Of a DNA stretch of 64,000 bases, positions 19,086 through 31,725 are shown one piece after another. A model generated the notes under the pieces. That model had not been told where the DNA came from. It did no database searches and saw nothing but the letters and a program-made list of their open reading frames with translations. Numbering within the stretch: the first letter of the stretch is position 1; each line of letters begins with the position of its first letter. A program made the position numbers and the translations under genes. Source of the DNA: Candidatus Gracilibacteria bacterium (GTDB lineage: Bacteria > Patescibacteriota > Gracilibacteria > BD1-5 > UBA2023); assembly GCA_028687475.1 (NCBI GenBank), contig JAQUAB010000001.1:186001-250000 (forward strand), written 5' to 3'.

Positions 19086-22000
19086 ATGATACAACATCCG
19101 AACTTTCGTAAGAAACACATAAAAAGCGGTTCTAAAAAGATGAAAATTCTTCGATGGATAGGCATATTTCTCATTATCAGCGTTATTGGGATATTTATCT
19201 TCTGGATGATGTTTCTCCGAAATATACCCTCTATCGAATCGCTCGCGCGCGGGGATTATTTTCGTGAGAGTACCATTATCTATGATAAAGATAAACAACC
19301 CATCTACACGCTCTATAAAAATGGAAAACGAACATATATCGAATATGATCAAATTTCCCAATACATAAAGGATGCTATTGTAGCTACAGAAGATAAAACA
19401 TTTTTCACGAATCCATGAGTCGATATTCTCGGAATTATTCGTGCTGGAGGCAATTATATTCTCGGACGAACAGATAAAGTAAGTGGAACTTCGACTATTT
19501 CGCAACAACTCATACGTAATACACTTCTCACCCAAGAAAGATCCATAAAAAGAAAGATTCAGGAAGCATATCTTTCCTATAGACTGAATGAGCAATATTC
19601 GAAAGAAAAAATTCTCGAAATGTACTTGAATGCGTTTTCTTTCGGTTCGAATGCAAACGGAATCGAAGAAGCATCGAGAACCTATTTCGGAAAAAGTGCG
19701 AAAGACATTGGTCCACTCGGGGCGACCATCCTCGCCTCTCTGCCGAAGTGACCAACATATTATTCTCCATACAATCATCGTGATCGTCTCATGGGAAAAG
19801 TATATATTTATCCAGCTTCTGATCCGAACCAGATAACTCTTTTGGACACATGGGAAAAAAGAGATGAATACAAAAAATTCTATACTCCTTTTAAATCCTA
19901 TCTCAGTGGAATAACGATAGAAGGAAAATGAGATAACGTCTCGATTTGTGGTATTAAGGAAGCTTATACACGAAATTCTCTCTATAAACCAAATAGTATT
20001 GGTTGTATCAATATTAGCCACGATGATCTTCTCGGATTTTTTGGTGATATCATTATCACTGATACCATCTCATCGGATTCTGGTAGCACAGAGAAATATT
20101 CACTCGAATATATTATCGGGCGAAAGGATTTTGTTGCTGGTCGAATGTTCGATGAATGAATGATTGATGGATTGACATTCAAAAAAATCATCTACGATGG
20201 ACTCGAATTCGAATTCCAACGAAATCTCAGTGATATAAAATATCCGTATTTTGTCATGTACATCAAGGAATATCTCGAAGCAAAATATGGAAAAGATATC
20301 GATGTCACAAGCGGACTCAAGGTCTATACAACACTTGATTCCAAACTCCAAGACAAAGCCGAAGAACTCCTCAAGAAACAGGTAGAAATAAATAAGAAAC
20401 AGTATGGCGCATCGAGTGCTGCCCTCGTGAGCATGGACAATAAAACAGGGAAACTCCTCACAATGGTCTGATGACCCGATTACAATGATGAGGATAATGG
20501 CGGAAATAATAATATGGTGCTTGCATCTCGCCAACCAGGATCATCCTTCAAACCAATTGTCTATTCTCTCGCGATTTCGAAGAATCCGATTGGACCTGAA
20601 AGCCCTGTTGCTGACGTAGAAACAAGCTTCTGAGCAAAATACAAACCGAATAACTATGATAATACTTTCATGGGTATCATGATGCTCAAGAATGCCCTTG
20701 CCTATTCACGAAATATTCCCGCAATCAAAATGTTCTATCTTGCTGGTGGAGAAGAAGAAATCATAAAATTCGCAAAGAGTATTGGTATTGGTACACTGAA
20801 AGAGAATTTCGGATATGGGGCACCGCTTGCGATTGGTGCTGGGGAAGTTCGTCCTATTGATATGCTTCAGGCATATAGTGTTTTTGCCAATCTCGGAATC
20901 AAACGAGATATCTACACTATAGAACGAATCGAAGATTCGAATGGTGATATCATCGAAGAAGTCAAAAAACCTATTGAGAAAGAAGTATTTTCTCCTGCCG
21001 CTTCCTACATCATCACGAAAATCCTCTCTGATAATGATGCTCGACCAGAATCAGCTTTCTGGAGAAATGCACTCACGATTCCAGGAAGAGTCGTCGCTGC
21101 CAAAACAGGAACTTCGAATAAAGAAATCACAAAAGACAAAATCCTTCCTCGTGATCTCTGGACTATCGGTTATACTCCGCAGATAACAACGGTTGTTTGG
21201 GCGGGAAATGTGAATGGAAAAGAGACAAAATGAACCTGTGATGGACTCAATTGTGCGGCAAATATCTGGAAATGATTCATGGAATTTGCACTCAAAGATC
21301 TCCCGAAAGAAGACTGGAAAGAACCAAGTGGAATCTATAAATATACCATCACTAAAGCCAGTGGTAAACTCGCAACGAGTACCACACCTGATTCTCAGAA
21401 AATTTCGACCATCATGGCAGTCGAAATGAAAGAGTATGATGGTGGAATGAAAGAAGAGCGTATTGACACACTCTGTAATGGCCCTGTATCGGAAAATACG
21501 CCAGAAGCATCAATCGCCACGATGTATATACCGAGTACAAAACCTATTATTGACGGGTATGATCCTGCTTGGACTGCTGGATTTTTCACGGCTGCATGAA
21601 CCTATTCCGAAAGTGGAAAAATCGAACTATCAACAACTCCTTGCGAACGACCAAGTGGTCCTGGAGATATTTCTATATCACTCCAAACAGTGTGAGTAAA
21701 TAGTGGACTCGAAAATGAAGGAAAGAAAATTCTCGAAGCATCATGGATTGGAAATCGAGCGATTAGACATTTCACACTCAGATCTGGAAGCGAGATTCTC
21801 TCAGATGTGGATTATGGAACAGGAGGAAAAGCAAATAGTACAGAGAGAACAAGCATGAATCTCACCAATGGAGATAATACGTTTACGGTAGAATTGGTGG
21901 ATAATTTTGGGTACAAATATACAGAATCAAGAACAATAAAGATAGGAAATTCTAATACTTCATCTTCTCAAACAAATACAAATATTGATCCACAGATCAA

Positions 22001-22277
22001 TACAACAAATCCGAGAAATAGTGATAGTCGAATCAGCCTCTATGCTGGAGATAGCTTCAATCTCCGATTCAGTGTCACAGTGGGTACAGAATCACGAGAA
22101 ATCTCTATAACACTCGATGATAAAACAATACAAAATGCAACAGCAGGTGATGTATTCGTCGTTCCCGTCAGTACTTCTGGTTTTTCTGTTGGGAATCACA
22201 CACTCAAAATCAAACTCATCGATGGAAACCTCAAAACAGTAGAAAGAAAAATTATACTCTCCATTTTGGCACGTTAA
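19086..22277 (+). CDS. class A penicillin-binding protein
   Basis: 1063 aa. One N-terminal membrane helix, glycosyltransferase 51 domain (AIVATEDKTFFTNPGVDILGI, STISQQLIRNTLL, EMYLNAFSFGSNANGI), then the transpeptidase: SXXK motif in RQPGSSFKPI, SRN in LAYSRNIPAIK, KTG in VAAKTGTSN. A further 300 residues C-terminal hold beta-rich repeats (residues about 850-1063). Eleven UGA-Gly codons, two of them consecutive at 20469-20474. Polymerises and cross-links peptidoglycan. Confidence 0.94.
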
Positions 22278-22292
22278 TCTTTGCTTTATATT

Positions 22293-22970
22293 ATGCGATT
22301 CGAAAATATCCTCATCTCCTATGGCGAACGAACTATCCTGAGAGATATTTCACTTTCGATAGAGCCTGGGGAATTTGTCTTCCTCATTGGAACGTCTGGA
22401 AGCGGAAAAACGAGTTTTATCCGATCTATTATCGGTGTTATTTCTCCCAACCAATGAGATATATTCACTGATGTATGAAAAAATCTCAAAAGTCTCAAAA
22501 ATCGTGAACTTCTCACCTATCGCAGAAGCATCGGCGTCATCTTTCAAGATTTCAAATTACTCCAGAAAAAAACCGTGCGAGAGAATGTCGCTTTTGCTAT
22601 GGAAGTTTGTGGATATGATGACAATACGATTCAAAAGCGCGTTCCTGAAGTTCTTTCTCAGGTTGGACTCCTTCAGAAAAAAGATAAATTCATCGAATCA
22701 CTCTCAGGAGGAGAACTCCAACGAACTGCGATTGCGCGTGCACTCATCCACAATCCAGATATTATTATCGGTGATGAGCCGACGGGAAATCTCGATCCGA
22801 AAAATGCAGAAGAAATCATAACACTTCTCAAGCAACTGAATGAAGAAGGAAAAACAGTAATCATTGCAACACACGATGATAGACTCGTCGACAAAATGCA
22901 AAAACGAGTTATTACATTCAAAGATGGAGTACTTTTCTCTGACGAAAAACCTGGAACCTATAATCTCTAG
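22293..22970 (+). CDS. ftsE: FtsE/LolD-type ABC transporter ATPase
   Basis: 225 aa. Walker A GTSGSGKTSF, Q-loop VIFQDFKLL, signature LSGGELQRTAIARAL, Walker B DIIIGDEPTGNLDP and H-loop ATHDD. Closest in layout to FtsE, which with FtsX controls peptidoglycan hydrolases at division. Two UGA-Gly codons (NQGDIF, DVGKNL). No ftsX follows: the next gene is a flippase 8 bp downstream. The partner may therefore lie elsewhere, or this ATPase may serve a different permease. Confidence 0.8.
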
Positions 22971-22978
22971 TTATATTT

Positions 22979-24529
22979 ATGCTTCTCAAAGAAGAATCGC
23001 TCTCACGAAAATTTATTACAAAAGGTGCTTGGTTGTATCTTTTTGTTTTTCTGACTGCGCCACTGGGATATGTTATACGTATTATTCTGACAGGAGATTT
23101 GAATCCGAGTGAGATTGGGATTATTTATGGAACCATATCACTTCTGAGTCTTCTCGGAACATATACTGATTTTTGACTCACAGAGAGCTTGAATTATTTT
23201 CTCCCGAAATATATCATCAAGAATGACTATGCTCGAACGAAGTATCTGCTTCTTTTTACCCTATCAGTACAGATTATTACGAGTACTCTCGTGAGTTTGG
23301 GGTTATTTTTTTGATCATCATGGATTGCAGGGCATTATTTCCACACAGAACAAGCCCAAGGAGTCATCCAGATATTGACGCTGTATTTTATCGGAATTCA
23401 CCTGATACAAGTCATAACGACTTTCCTCAATGCCATACAGAACACAAAAATAATGAAAATGATTGAGTTCTTCCGAATGTTTGTCACAATGATTGGAGCC
23501 AGTATCCTCTTGTTTTCAGGAAGTGGGAATATCTATAGTTATTCATGGACATGGATTATTGGTCTTTATATCGGACTTATTTTCTGAAGCATTATCTTTT
23601 ATATTTCGTACTATCGACAACATCTCACGATTCCGCTTCAGAAAGATACACTTCTGCGAAAAGAAATCATAAAATATTCTCTCTGAACGCTTTTTTCTGC
23701 GAACGTCGGAACACTGCTTCATCAGGTTGATATGCAATTTCTCACCTATTTTCTTGGTGTTTATGATGCAGGAATTTATGCTATATATCTCTCACTGGTC
23801 GGGATTCCTTTTATATTCTTGAGTCCACTTATTTCTTTTCTTTTTCCTGTCATATCAGAAATCGGTGGACGCGGAGAAAAAGCGAAAATCAAAACTATTT
23901 ATTCTACATTTTCGACATACGCATCGGTGATTATAGCATGGATGGCTGGGTTATTTTTTGTTTCTAGTGAAGAAATTGCTGCATTTCTTTTTGGTGAAAC
24001 GTTTCTTGGATCTGGAATAGCACTGTATTTTGTCGCGCCTTTTCTCATATTCAATATACTGGTGCAGATCAATTTTCAGATACTTGGAGGACTTGGATTC
24101 GTTCGAAAGCGTATTGAGATTCTTATTTGGACGCTTTTATTGAATATATCAGTCAACCTCATCTGTATTCTCGGATACAAGTATGGATATATTCCGTTCC
24201 CAAACGGATCCGCAGCAGCATCATTTTCTGTCGGAATATCATGGATACTGATGTGGTTCTTGAGTTATCGTGCTATTCATGAATATACAGTATGATTCAA
24301 TTGGAGATTCTTTCTCCAGAACATATGAGCTATTATTTTCTTTATGATTGCCTTTGTTCTCCTGGAAGATGGACGAGATATAACATTCGGACTTACAGGT
24401 AGGCTACAATATGCTCCTTCTATAGGATTTGCTTTATTGTGAAGTTTGACTATATTTTTCATCGTAAATACTTCCCATATCAAAGAATTTCTCTCTACTG
24501 TTCGGAAGGTTCGTAGTGGAATGCTCTAA
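22979..24529 (+). CDS. polysaccharide/lipid flippase (MOP superfamily, Wzx/MurJ-like)
   Basis: 516 aa with about 12-14 hydrophobic helices (for example WLYLFVFLTAPLGYVIRIIL, FLSPLISFLFPVISEIGG, LFVAPFL-type segments). The N-terminus KFITKGAWLYLFVFL with the next-loop pattern GIIYGTISLLSLLGTYTDFG is typical of Wzx-like polysaccharide exporters. Eight UGA-Gly codons, most inside or at the edges of helices. Likely flips lipid-linked saccharides outward, feeding the LCP ligase or PBP next to it; the substrate is not predictable. Confidence 0.82.
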
Positions 24530-24554
24530 TAATATACTCATTACCTTTTCTTTT

Positions 24555-27500
24555 ATGATTCAGCTTATTCTCGCAGGTATCGGACTTGTCTCCTGGGCTA
24601 TGTATATTGTGATCACATATTATTCCACCAATTACAGTAGCATCAATCATATAGAGAGCGCAAGTGACTTCTGGGGCTATTTGGCAGTAATTGGGATTCT
24701 TTATGCATGTTACAAAGCATATACTGTTTTTATTGTACCGAAGAAAGAGCTGAAGATTGGATTTTTCACTATTCTTGGAGGAATACTTCTTCATCTCCTG
24801 ATAGTCTGTGGTTTTTATTCATCCTTGACTGAAGTGCTCAAAAGTCCATTTCTGAACGGAGCCACTCCTTCGAGTCTTGTGCTATTTTTTCATATTCTTT
24901 CTCTCCTGATTTATCCTCTCTTTCTCGCGATTCTCGCGAGAAGTGTCGGATTCTCTCTCATGAATCTCTTACCACTGGAATGGAAAAATGAAGATATGTG
25001 TATTCGCGTGCCTGCAGAAATCAGTATTGGCTTCTTCGTTTTTAGTACCTTACTGCTTCTCTTAGCTTGGGCTTTTGGATTCACACTTACTATACTTCTC
25101 GTGACACTTGCTATCACTGGAGTTGTTGGTATTCCTGGATTTGTCGAAACATATCGAGATATTCGAACGCGAGAAATAGTTCTCCCGAATCATAATATCA
25201 ATGGTTCATTTATCGAAGCCATAAATCTCAAGCTTTTATCCATTGAATTTGCTGTATTTTTTCTCACTTTTATCCTCTCGGTATCACTCATCAATGTGCT
25301 TCGTCCGATGCCGATCGGATGGGATGATCTCGGAGTCTATATGAATTTCCCAAAACTCATGGCAACTTCTGGTGAGATTCTCAAGGGCGCAGGATTCTAT
25401 GTATGGCAACTCGTCACAGGAACTGGTTTTCTCTTTTCATATACTGCAGCTCAGGCTTTCTATATCAACCAACTCGGTGGTATTCTTGCAGTTATTGCGA
25501 TTATTTCGAGTCTTTCCTATATTTTCGAAGAAAAAAATAAAAAATCACTTCTCTCGCTTCCTGTTCTTCTTGCGGCGGTTTTCTATGTCATGCCGATGAC
25601 AGTATTCCAACAGGCGAAAGATATGAAACTCGATCCAGCACTTATGTTTTTTAGCGTAAGTGCCTTTACTGTTCTTTTTTCTCTCTGGAAAAGTTCTGAT
25701 ACAAAAAAACGAACTTTCTCTATTATTTTTCTCGCAGGAATTCTCACGGGCTTTGCCTTCTGAGTCAAAGTCACGACACTCATGCTCTTCCTCGGCGCGC
25801 TTGGACTCATTGCCTATCGCTTTCTCTCGATCGGTGGTTATCTTGGATTTTTCTTTATTTTCATTTCTGTATTCACTGGAGGGAATCTCTGGGCAAAGCT
25901 CAATGTCACTATGCCAAGTGATCATACACTTATACAAGGAATCACTATTGTATCAGGAATTCTCGGAGTTCTTGGGATTATTTGGTGAATTCTCGAAAAG
26001 CAAAAACAAGGAATCCAGATTTTCCAATCTTGGATTATCGCTAGTCTCTTATTTATTCTGGGATTTGGAATCAGTCTAGCGCCATGGGTCATCAAGAACT
26101 ATACTGAAGCAAGAACTACAAGCATCGATGCTCTCCTAAATGGTTCTGGATGAACGACACAATATGACTACAAACAATTCTATACCAAAGAGGAATTCCA
26201 GAAAATACAAGATAGTCTCTCAAGTGCAGTAACATCCAGTGGACAAACACAGAATGAAGATTTCGGAAGATATTTCTGATACGATAGCGGTATCAATAAT
26301 TATCTGAAACTTCCAGCAAACCTCACATTCCAGAAAAACCAAAGTGGCGAATTCACAGAGATTACCTATATATTTCTCGCGCTCGTTCCTGCCGTATTGC
26401 TTTTCGTACGCTCGAGAAAGGGAATCTTCGGAATACTTTCTCTTGGGATTCTTCTTTTGATGACGCTGTATTATTTCATACCCGGAACTCGCGATTCTAT
26501 CACTGGATTTTTCAATAATATCGAGCTCCGAAATGGAGTGGGTTATGCTATTATGATAGCTATGAATCTTTTGTATCTCGTTGTCGTTCATTATTCACTC
26601 GAAAAAACAGACACCAATAATAAACTCAAAGAGATATTGATGTTCATGGGAATTTATGGATTTATTTTCATGATCAGCGCATTCGGAATCGTATGGTATG
26701 GTATCGTGGTATATTTCGGATTCTTTGCCATCATCGGACTCGGAGCGACACTCTTCAATGACTACACATCAGAAGAAGAAAAAGATGAAGATCTCATCAG
26801 TGTGAAAGTCACACTTGCTGTCATATTCTTTATTCTTATTGGAGTGTATTTTCTTCGGTCTACATTCCCACACGGATGGAATAATCTTCGATCTGCATAT
26901 TACAATGAATACAAGTACAATATTCTCTCACAGGATGAAGCGATTTTCGCTTACCGTTCAGACTATGCGGATCCTATCGCAACCATGAACCTACATTCTC
27001 CACAGAGTGTTATCAGACAAATAAAAGACCTTGCTATTTCAGATAATCTGAAGAAGCTTTTCGAAGAAAATGAAGATAAAATGAATATATCTGATGTACA
27101 TCAGATTATCCTGAAACTTCGAACGCAAAATAATACAGCACTCAAGAAAGATGCGAAAACAATCGGAAATTTTATCTATCCGAAAATTCTCTATCCAAGC
27201 AATACTGAATCCAATACTTGAGGAATCTATCGCATCGGAACTTTCATGACATATTTGATTGATAACAATAGAAAACGTTATTTCGACGACAGTCTCGTCA
27301 GTGGATTTAGCAATTATATCTATACTCCCAATCCAGAGGAAACCGTGGAACGTATGAGAAAAATGGGGCTCAAATATCTCCTCGTAGATCTCAATGCAGC
27401 AACAATAGATAAGGATCCTCGACACGATCTTACGAATCGTTTTGAACGCCTCCTTCTCACTATGCGAGCAAAAAATCTGAAGCTCATAAGCACAGATAAT

Positions 27501-27872
27501 ACATGTCTCGAACTCGCGCTGGATGAGTACAAAGATGGGCGACTCCAAGATGACATAGATTTTATCAATATTGCGGGAACAAACTATGAATCGTATCACT
27601 CTGGTACAACTCTTCCGCGAAATCAGAAGCTCTATAATTGTCATCAACTCATCGTCGAGAAACTCAATGGAAGTGGAACACTCAGTGAAAGCCTCGAGGA
27701 TCTCAAGCAAACAATTGCTTCCTATAATGCTTCCCAAGATCCTGAAAAACTCTCACAAATACTTGCAAGCTATGCTGGACAGAGCTGGTTCGCACTCTTC
27801 GAGATCAATGATAATTCCATAAAGACCTCAACTACAACTGCATCGTGAACGACAGGAACTGGCACAAACTAA
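24555..27872 (+). CDS. giant polytopic membrane protein, putative GT-C glycosyltransferase
   Basis: 1105 aa. About 15 or more membrane helices in residues 1-780, then a soluble C-terminal region of about 300 residues. RPMPIGWDDLGVYMNFPKLM, just after a membrane helix, resembles the first extracytoplasmic acidic loop of GT-C enzymes. Six UGA-Gly codons. Start at ATG 24555; an ATG at 24516 in frame overlaps the flippase end and adds a non-hydrophobic extension. Ends with a Thr/Gly tail and TAA, followed by a terminator. Function inferred only from topology and position beside the flippase. Confidence 0.6.
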
Positions 27873-27876
27873 AGAA

Positions 27877-27904
27877 AACCTCCCAAATTATGGGAGGTAT
27901 TTTA
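27877..27904. terminator. bidirectional terminator
   Basis: ACCTCCC, loop AAATTAT, GGGAGGT, with A and T runs on the two sides. It serves the membrane-protein gene (plus) and contains the murD stop (minus). Confidence 0.8.
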
Positions 27905-29234
27905 TAGCCTCTCGGAATTGATTCGCACGATCCAGATAATCCCGAAAAAGTCCAAAACTCGCGCATCCTGGAGATATCATAAGTACATCATTTTTCTCTC
28001 ATCAAGCATAGAGCCAATTCACGGCATCTAGCATGGAATCCGTCGCAATATACGGAATATTTTCTTGCTCAGCAATATGGATAAATTGCTCTTTCGTAGC
28101 ACCGATACAAGCCATTGCTTTGACTCGCTCATGGAACTTCGGAGCAAGATGTCCGAAAGAATCTCACTTATCTGAACCACCGACAATGAGAAGAAGATTT
28201 TTCGTTTCGCCGTATGAACCAAGTGCCGCCTCGAGACTCTGACTCGAAGTAGACTTCGAATCTTCGACAAAAATAATTCCATTTTTTTCTCCGATTTTCT
28301 CGAGTCGATGTGAGAGTCCTGTAATCTCGGAAAAATACATCTTCATCCGCTTCGAGCAGATTCTCATCTCATTCGCGAGAAGCCCTACCGAGAGGAGATT
28401 CATCGCATTATGGAATCCAGTGAAGTGGGTCTCAGAAAGTATATATTTTTTTCGTCCGGAGATGATGATATCCTCTCCATTAGTTCTGTCTTGTGTATTG
28501 TCATCGCGAACGGAGTGTGGCGATCCAGCAAAAAAATTATGATTCCCTATTGTTTCCTGGATTGCTTCATTCCTCGCAATGACAGGGGCAAATATCCTCA
28601 CATTTTCTGGAAGCTCAACATTGAGTCATTTTTCACGAGCAAATTCGAGAATCTGTGCATTGAGAATGGATTTTTTCACAGTATGTTTCACGAGATTCAT
28701 CTTCGCATCGATATATTCCTGGAGGTCGCGATGCCAGTTCAGATGATCGGACTTCAGATTCGTGAATATTGTATACGTAGACTGGAATGTTCGTATGGCG
28801 TAGGTCATAAAGCTCGACATTTCGACGACGATAATTCCTTTTTTTTCTCCTGACTCGAGAATTTCTCGAACGGTTGCTGAAAAAGGGATATCGAAATTCC
28901 CGGAAAGATACACGCTTTTCTTGCCAAAAAATTCCTTTTGGAGTATATTGTAAGCAATCCACGAAGTGGTAGATTTCCCATCAGTTCCCGTGATCGAGAC
29001 AATCTCGAACTTCTTCGGGAGAAACTGATAAGCAAAATCAAGCTCCGCAAGAATCTTGCCTGTCGCATAGATTCGGTGCATCCCAGGAATTCCTGGCGAT
29101 GGGATGATGACATCATACTTCTCGAAAGAAGTAACAGCATCACTATCGTCGATCATCTCATACGGGATGTTTTGGTACTCACAGAGCTTCGCTACCGCTT
29201 GCCCAACTTTATTTTTTCAGTAGATACAGTACAT
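27888..29234 (-). CDS. murD: UDP-N-acetylmuramoylalanine-D-glutamate ligase
   Basis: 448 aa. MYCIYGKNKVGQAVAKL start (UGA-Gly), SPGIPG, ATP loop SITGTDGKSTTSW, VVEMSSFM, TNLKSDHLNWH, FTGFHNAMNLL, FVEDSKSTSSQSLEAAL, LLIVGGSDKG and the conserved end SPGCASFGLFRDYLDRANQF. Adds D-Glu to UDP-MurNAc-Ala. Five UGA. An in-frame palindromic repeat at 28497-28587 adds about 30 residues (around APVIARNEAIQE) between the central-domain end and GRKKYILSETHFTGFHN. All catalytic motifs are intact, so it is probably functional. Confidence 0.94.
28497..28587. repeat. palindromic repeat inserted in murD
   Basis: Starts ATTGTCATCG and ends CGCAATGACA, the same ends as the intergenic family. Read on the murD strand it gives VIARNEAIQ and GSPHSVRDDN, strings that I recognise as translated copies of such repeats in other bacteria. 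Confidence 0.8.
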
Positions 29235-31046
29235 ATGACTATTGGATTTACATTATCCACAACTATATGAAAGAGTGCACGAATTGCAATCTATCTTAGA
29301 AATGATCTCTTTTTGACTACCTGAGTCCAACAAGCCCTTGATACAGCAAGAAAACGATCTCCTCAAGAATATATTGAGAAGGTGGCAAAAATATCAGAGT
29401 CTATTCTCATGCTGGAAGACCAGGAAAGTATTATGAAAGCTTGTGACCAATATTTTCATGGAACCATCAAGGAAAGTTTGAAGAGTTTCTTTCAAGATCA
29501 CCCTACATGTTGGCCAGATCTACAAAGAAAGGTACATAAATACGTCAGACTAGATTCACGCGGTATATATAGTATTGGTCAGGATGAGAGTGTACAGATA
29601 AGTAGAATATTTCTTATACGAGATAGAAAGGCTGATAGTGGACCAAAAATACGAACAGCCATTGATTCTCTCCTCAAGAATCAAGAATTTCTTGCTTTTT
29701 GTTCGAAACAACCATCACTTTTGGATTCTAGTGGATACTCTCTCGCTCAAATACCAAACAACAAGAAAAGACAAACATATACAAAATATATCCGACAAGC
29801 ACTCATCCAGAATATTGCCTGATGTGATGACTCAAATATACAGGAACATTATACTCAAATATATCGAAAAATACTCAAATGGATTCCTCTCGTATATTGA
29901 GAAGAAAATGGAATATATCAAGAATTGATGTCATGTGATACCATAGAAAAACTCGCAAAGAAAATCGCCGATGTAATGAGTAATGAAAAACATTCTCACT
30001 ATGGACGACGAAGAGAAAATGCTGCACGTATTCTTCAAGCATTTTTTGCGTGGGGAAACCTTGAAGAAATCGAAAACCTCATCAATAAAGCCCAGGAAGC
30101 AGTAAAACCAGAAAATATGATCCCTGTCTTCAAAAGAATGTGAATAACGGTAAACAAAGAAATGATTACTCAAAAGGAAGATGATGGTACCATACTCTAT
30201 GAATATCCTTTGCAAAAGAATGGTAAGAAATTCACACTCTACTGGCGAGCTAAAACACTTCTCAGTATCCTCCAAAAACTTGCAGAAAATGAAGACTACA
30301 CCAATGCAGATAGTATCCGGGATCTTGTAGGGATGAGTCTAATACAAGAAGATTCCTCATGAGATTCTCTCAATGAAACGGTTCAGATTGTAAAGTGAGT
30401 TAAGCAAGCTATGCCAAATTTTTGATACATTACCACAAACCGTACATTTTTTTCCGAACAGCAAATCCAAAACATTTTCACAAAGTGACAAAGTCAGAAA
30501 CTTCCTCTCGATGCAAAGAATGTATCTAATGCTACTACAAACCCGAATCTTAACAATTTTTCTGTTTCTTGATTCTTGGAATATGGTGGAGAAATCAATG
30601 CCCTTTGAAGTGAACTACAAGTTCTGACTCGAGAAGCGTATAACTGGAAAAAGAATGAAGATGGATATTTTAAAGGAAAAGGCATTACTGAGCTAAGAAT
30701 GCGTGCTTCAAAATTCGATACGTTTCGTGGATTATATCGAGCATTTGATAAACGTATAGCATCATCAAAGCTCGATAGAATCCGTTCCTATCTTTGACAA
30801 GATTCACGGAAACCTTTCCGTATCAATGAACTCATTATGAAGTATATAGATGAAGGATGGCTTATCCCTTATGTCGTCAATGGGGCACTCATATTTACCA
30901 ATAAAGAGAAAGAAATATTTTTGAATCGATGGCTTGCTCATGGAAAATTTTATAAAATCCAAAAACACTCAGAAGACTCTCATAAGACAGAAGAAAAGGT
31001 TTCATATAAAGAATTAATGAAATATTTACAGAATTTTCAATTATAA
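29235..31046 (+). CDS. large protein with a putative RelA/SpoT-fold nucleotidyltransferase domain
   Basis: 603 aa, about ten UGA-Gly codons; only fragments appear under the standard code. The N-terminal 300 residues are unrecognised and mostly helical. Residues about 325-365 (YWRAKTLLSILQKLAEN, SIRDLVGMSLI) and about 455-485 (GSELQVLTREAYNWKKNEDGYFKGKG) resemble RelA/SpoT synthetase motifs RxKxxxSIxxK, DLxGIR and ExQVRT-W-Y. The Arg of GIR is replaced and a clear GYRSLH is missing, so activity is uncertain. Its ATG abuts the murD ATG head to head in CATATG; the 3' end overlaps murI by 6 bp. Confidence 0.5.
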
Positions 31047-31724
31047 TAACCCCTTCCTCTCCATCCACCCTCTAAACTTCTTCGCTGACTCCACCCCTGG
31101 ATCAATAATGACTGGGGGCTTATTATTGTGGACATTTTGCCACGCTCGATGTACTGAGTCCTCGAGGAGAGGATAGTGCGTACATCCGAGCACGAGTGAC
31201 TCAATATCCGGAGAAAAATGCTTCAAATATTCATGAAGCAGAAAATCAATCTCTTCTCACTCAATAATCCCCTGCTCTATCAACGGAACAAGCCCTGGTG
31301 CTGCGATTTCTTCGATATGGATGGTATTGTCTGTGATATGAACACGCTCTTTGTAGCCACGAATACGCACAGTCGCTTCTGTCGCGAGAACTCCCACTTT
31401 CTTGTGTCCCAGTTCGAGAATCTTCTCAGATCCTGGTATCATCACTCCGAGGATATGTCTCCCTGGGAAAACCTCTCTTTGAAGCCAGCGAAGTGCGTGG
31501 ACACTCGCTGTATTGCAAGCAATAATCACCACATCAGCTCATTTATCGAAAAGTTTTTCTACTCCCTTTTTCGTCAGCGCGCGAATCTCATCTCCGCTTT
31601 TTTCTCCGTATGGAGCATTCTCGCGGTCCATCTCGAGGATCATCGAAATATCTGGAAATTCCTTCTGGAATGCTTCCATCACCACCTTTCCACCGAGTCA
31701 TGAATCGAAAAATCAGAGAATCAT
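31041..31724 (-). CDS. murI: glutamate racemase
   Basis: 227 aa. Makes D-Glu for peptidoglycan, the substrate of MurD. FFDSGLGGKVVMEAF at the start (two UGA-Gly), IIACNTASVHALRWL with the first catalytic Cys, GVMIPGSEKIL, and the second Cys in LVLGCTHYPLLE. Five UGA in total by my reading. Starts 1 nt after the stop of the 171-aa gene at 31726, so they form an operon. Slightly short at the C-terminus compared with about 260 aa. Confidence 0.95.
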
Positions 31725-31725
31725 T

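Noticed and set aside
19047-20021. 324-codon open frame antisense to the PBP gene
   Set aside because: Its product is low-complexity Phe/Ile/Ser-rich sequence with no motif, and the opposite strand encodes a clear class A PBP.
24516-24554. Earlier ATG for the giant membrane protein
   Set aside because: Overlaps the flippase end; ATG 24555 begins directly with a membrane helix.
27888-29234. murD as a pseudogene because of the repeat insert
   Set aside because: Frame is open and all catalytic motifs on both sides are intact.
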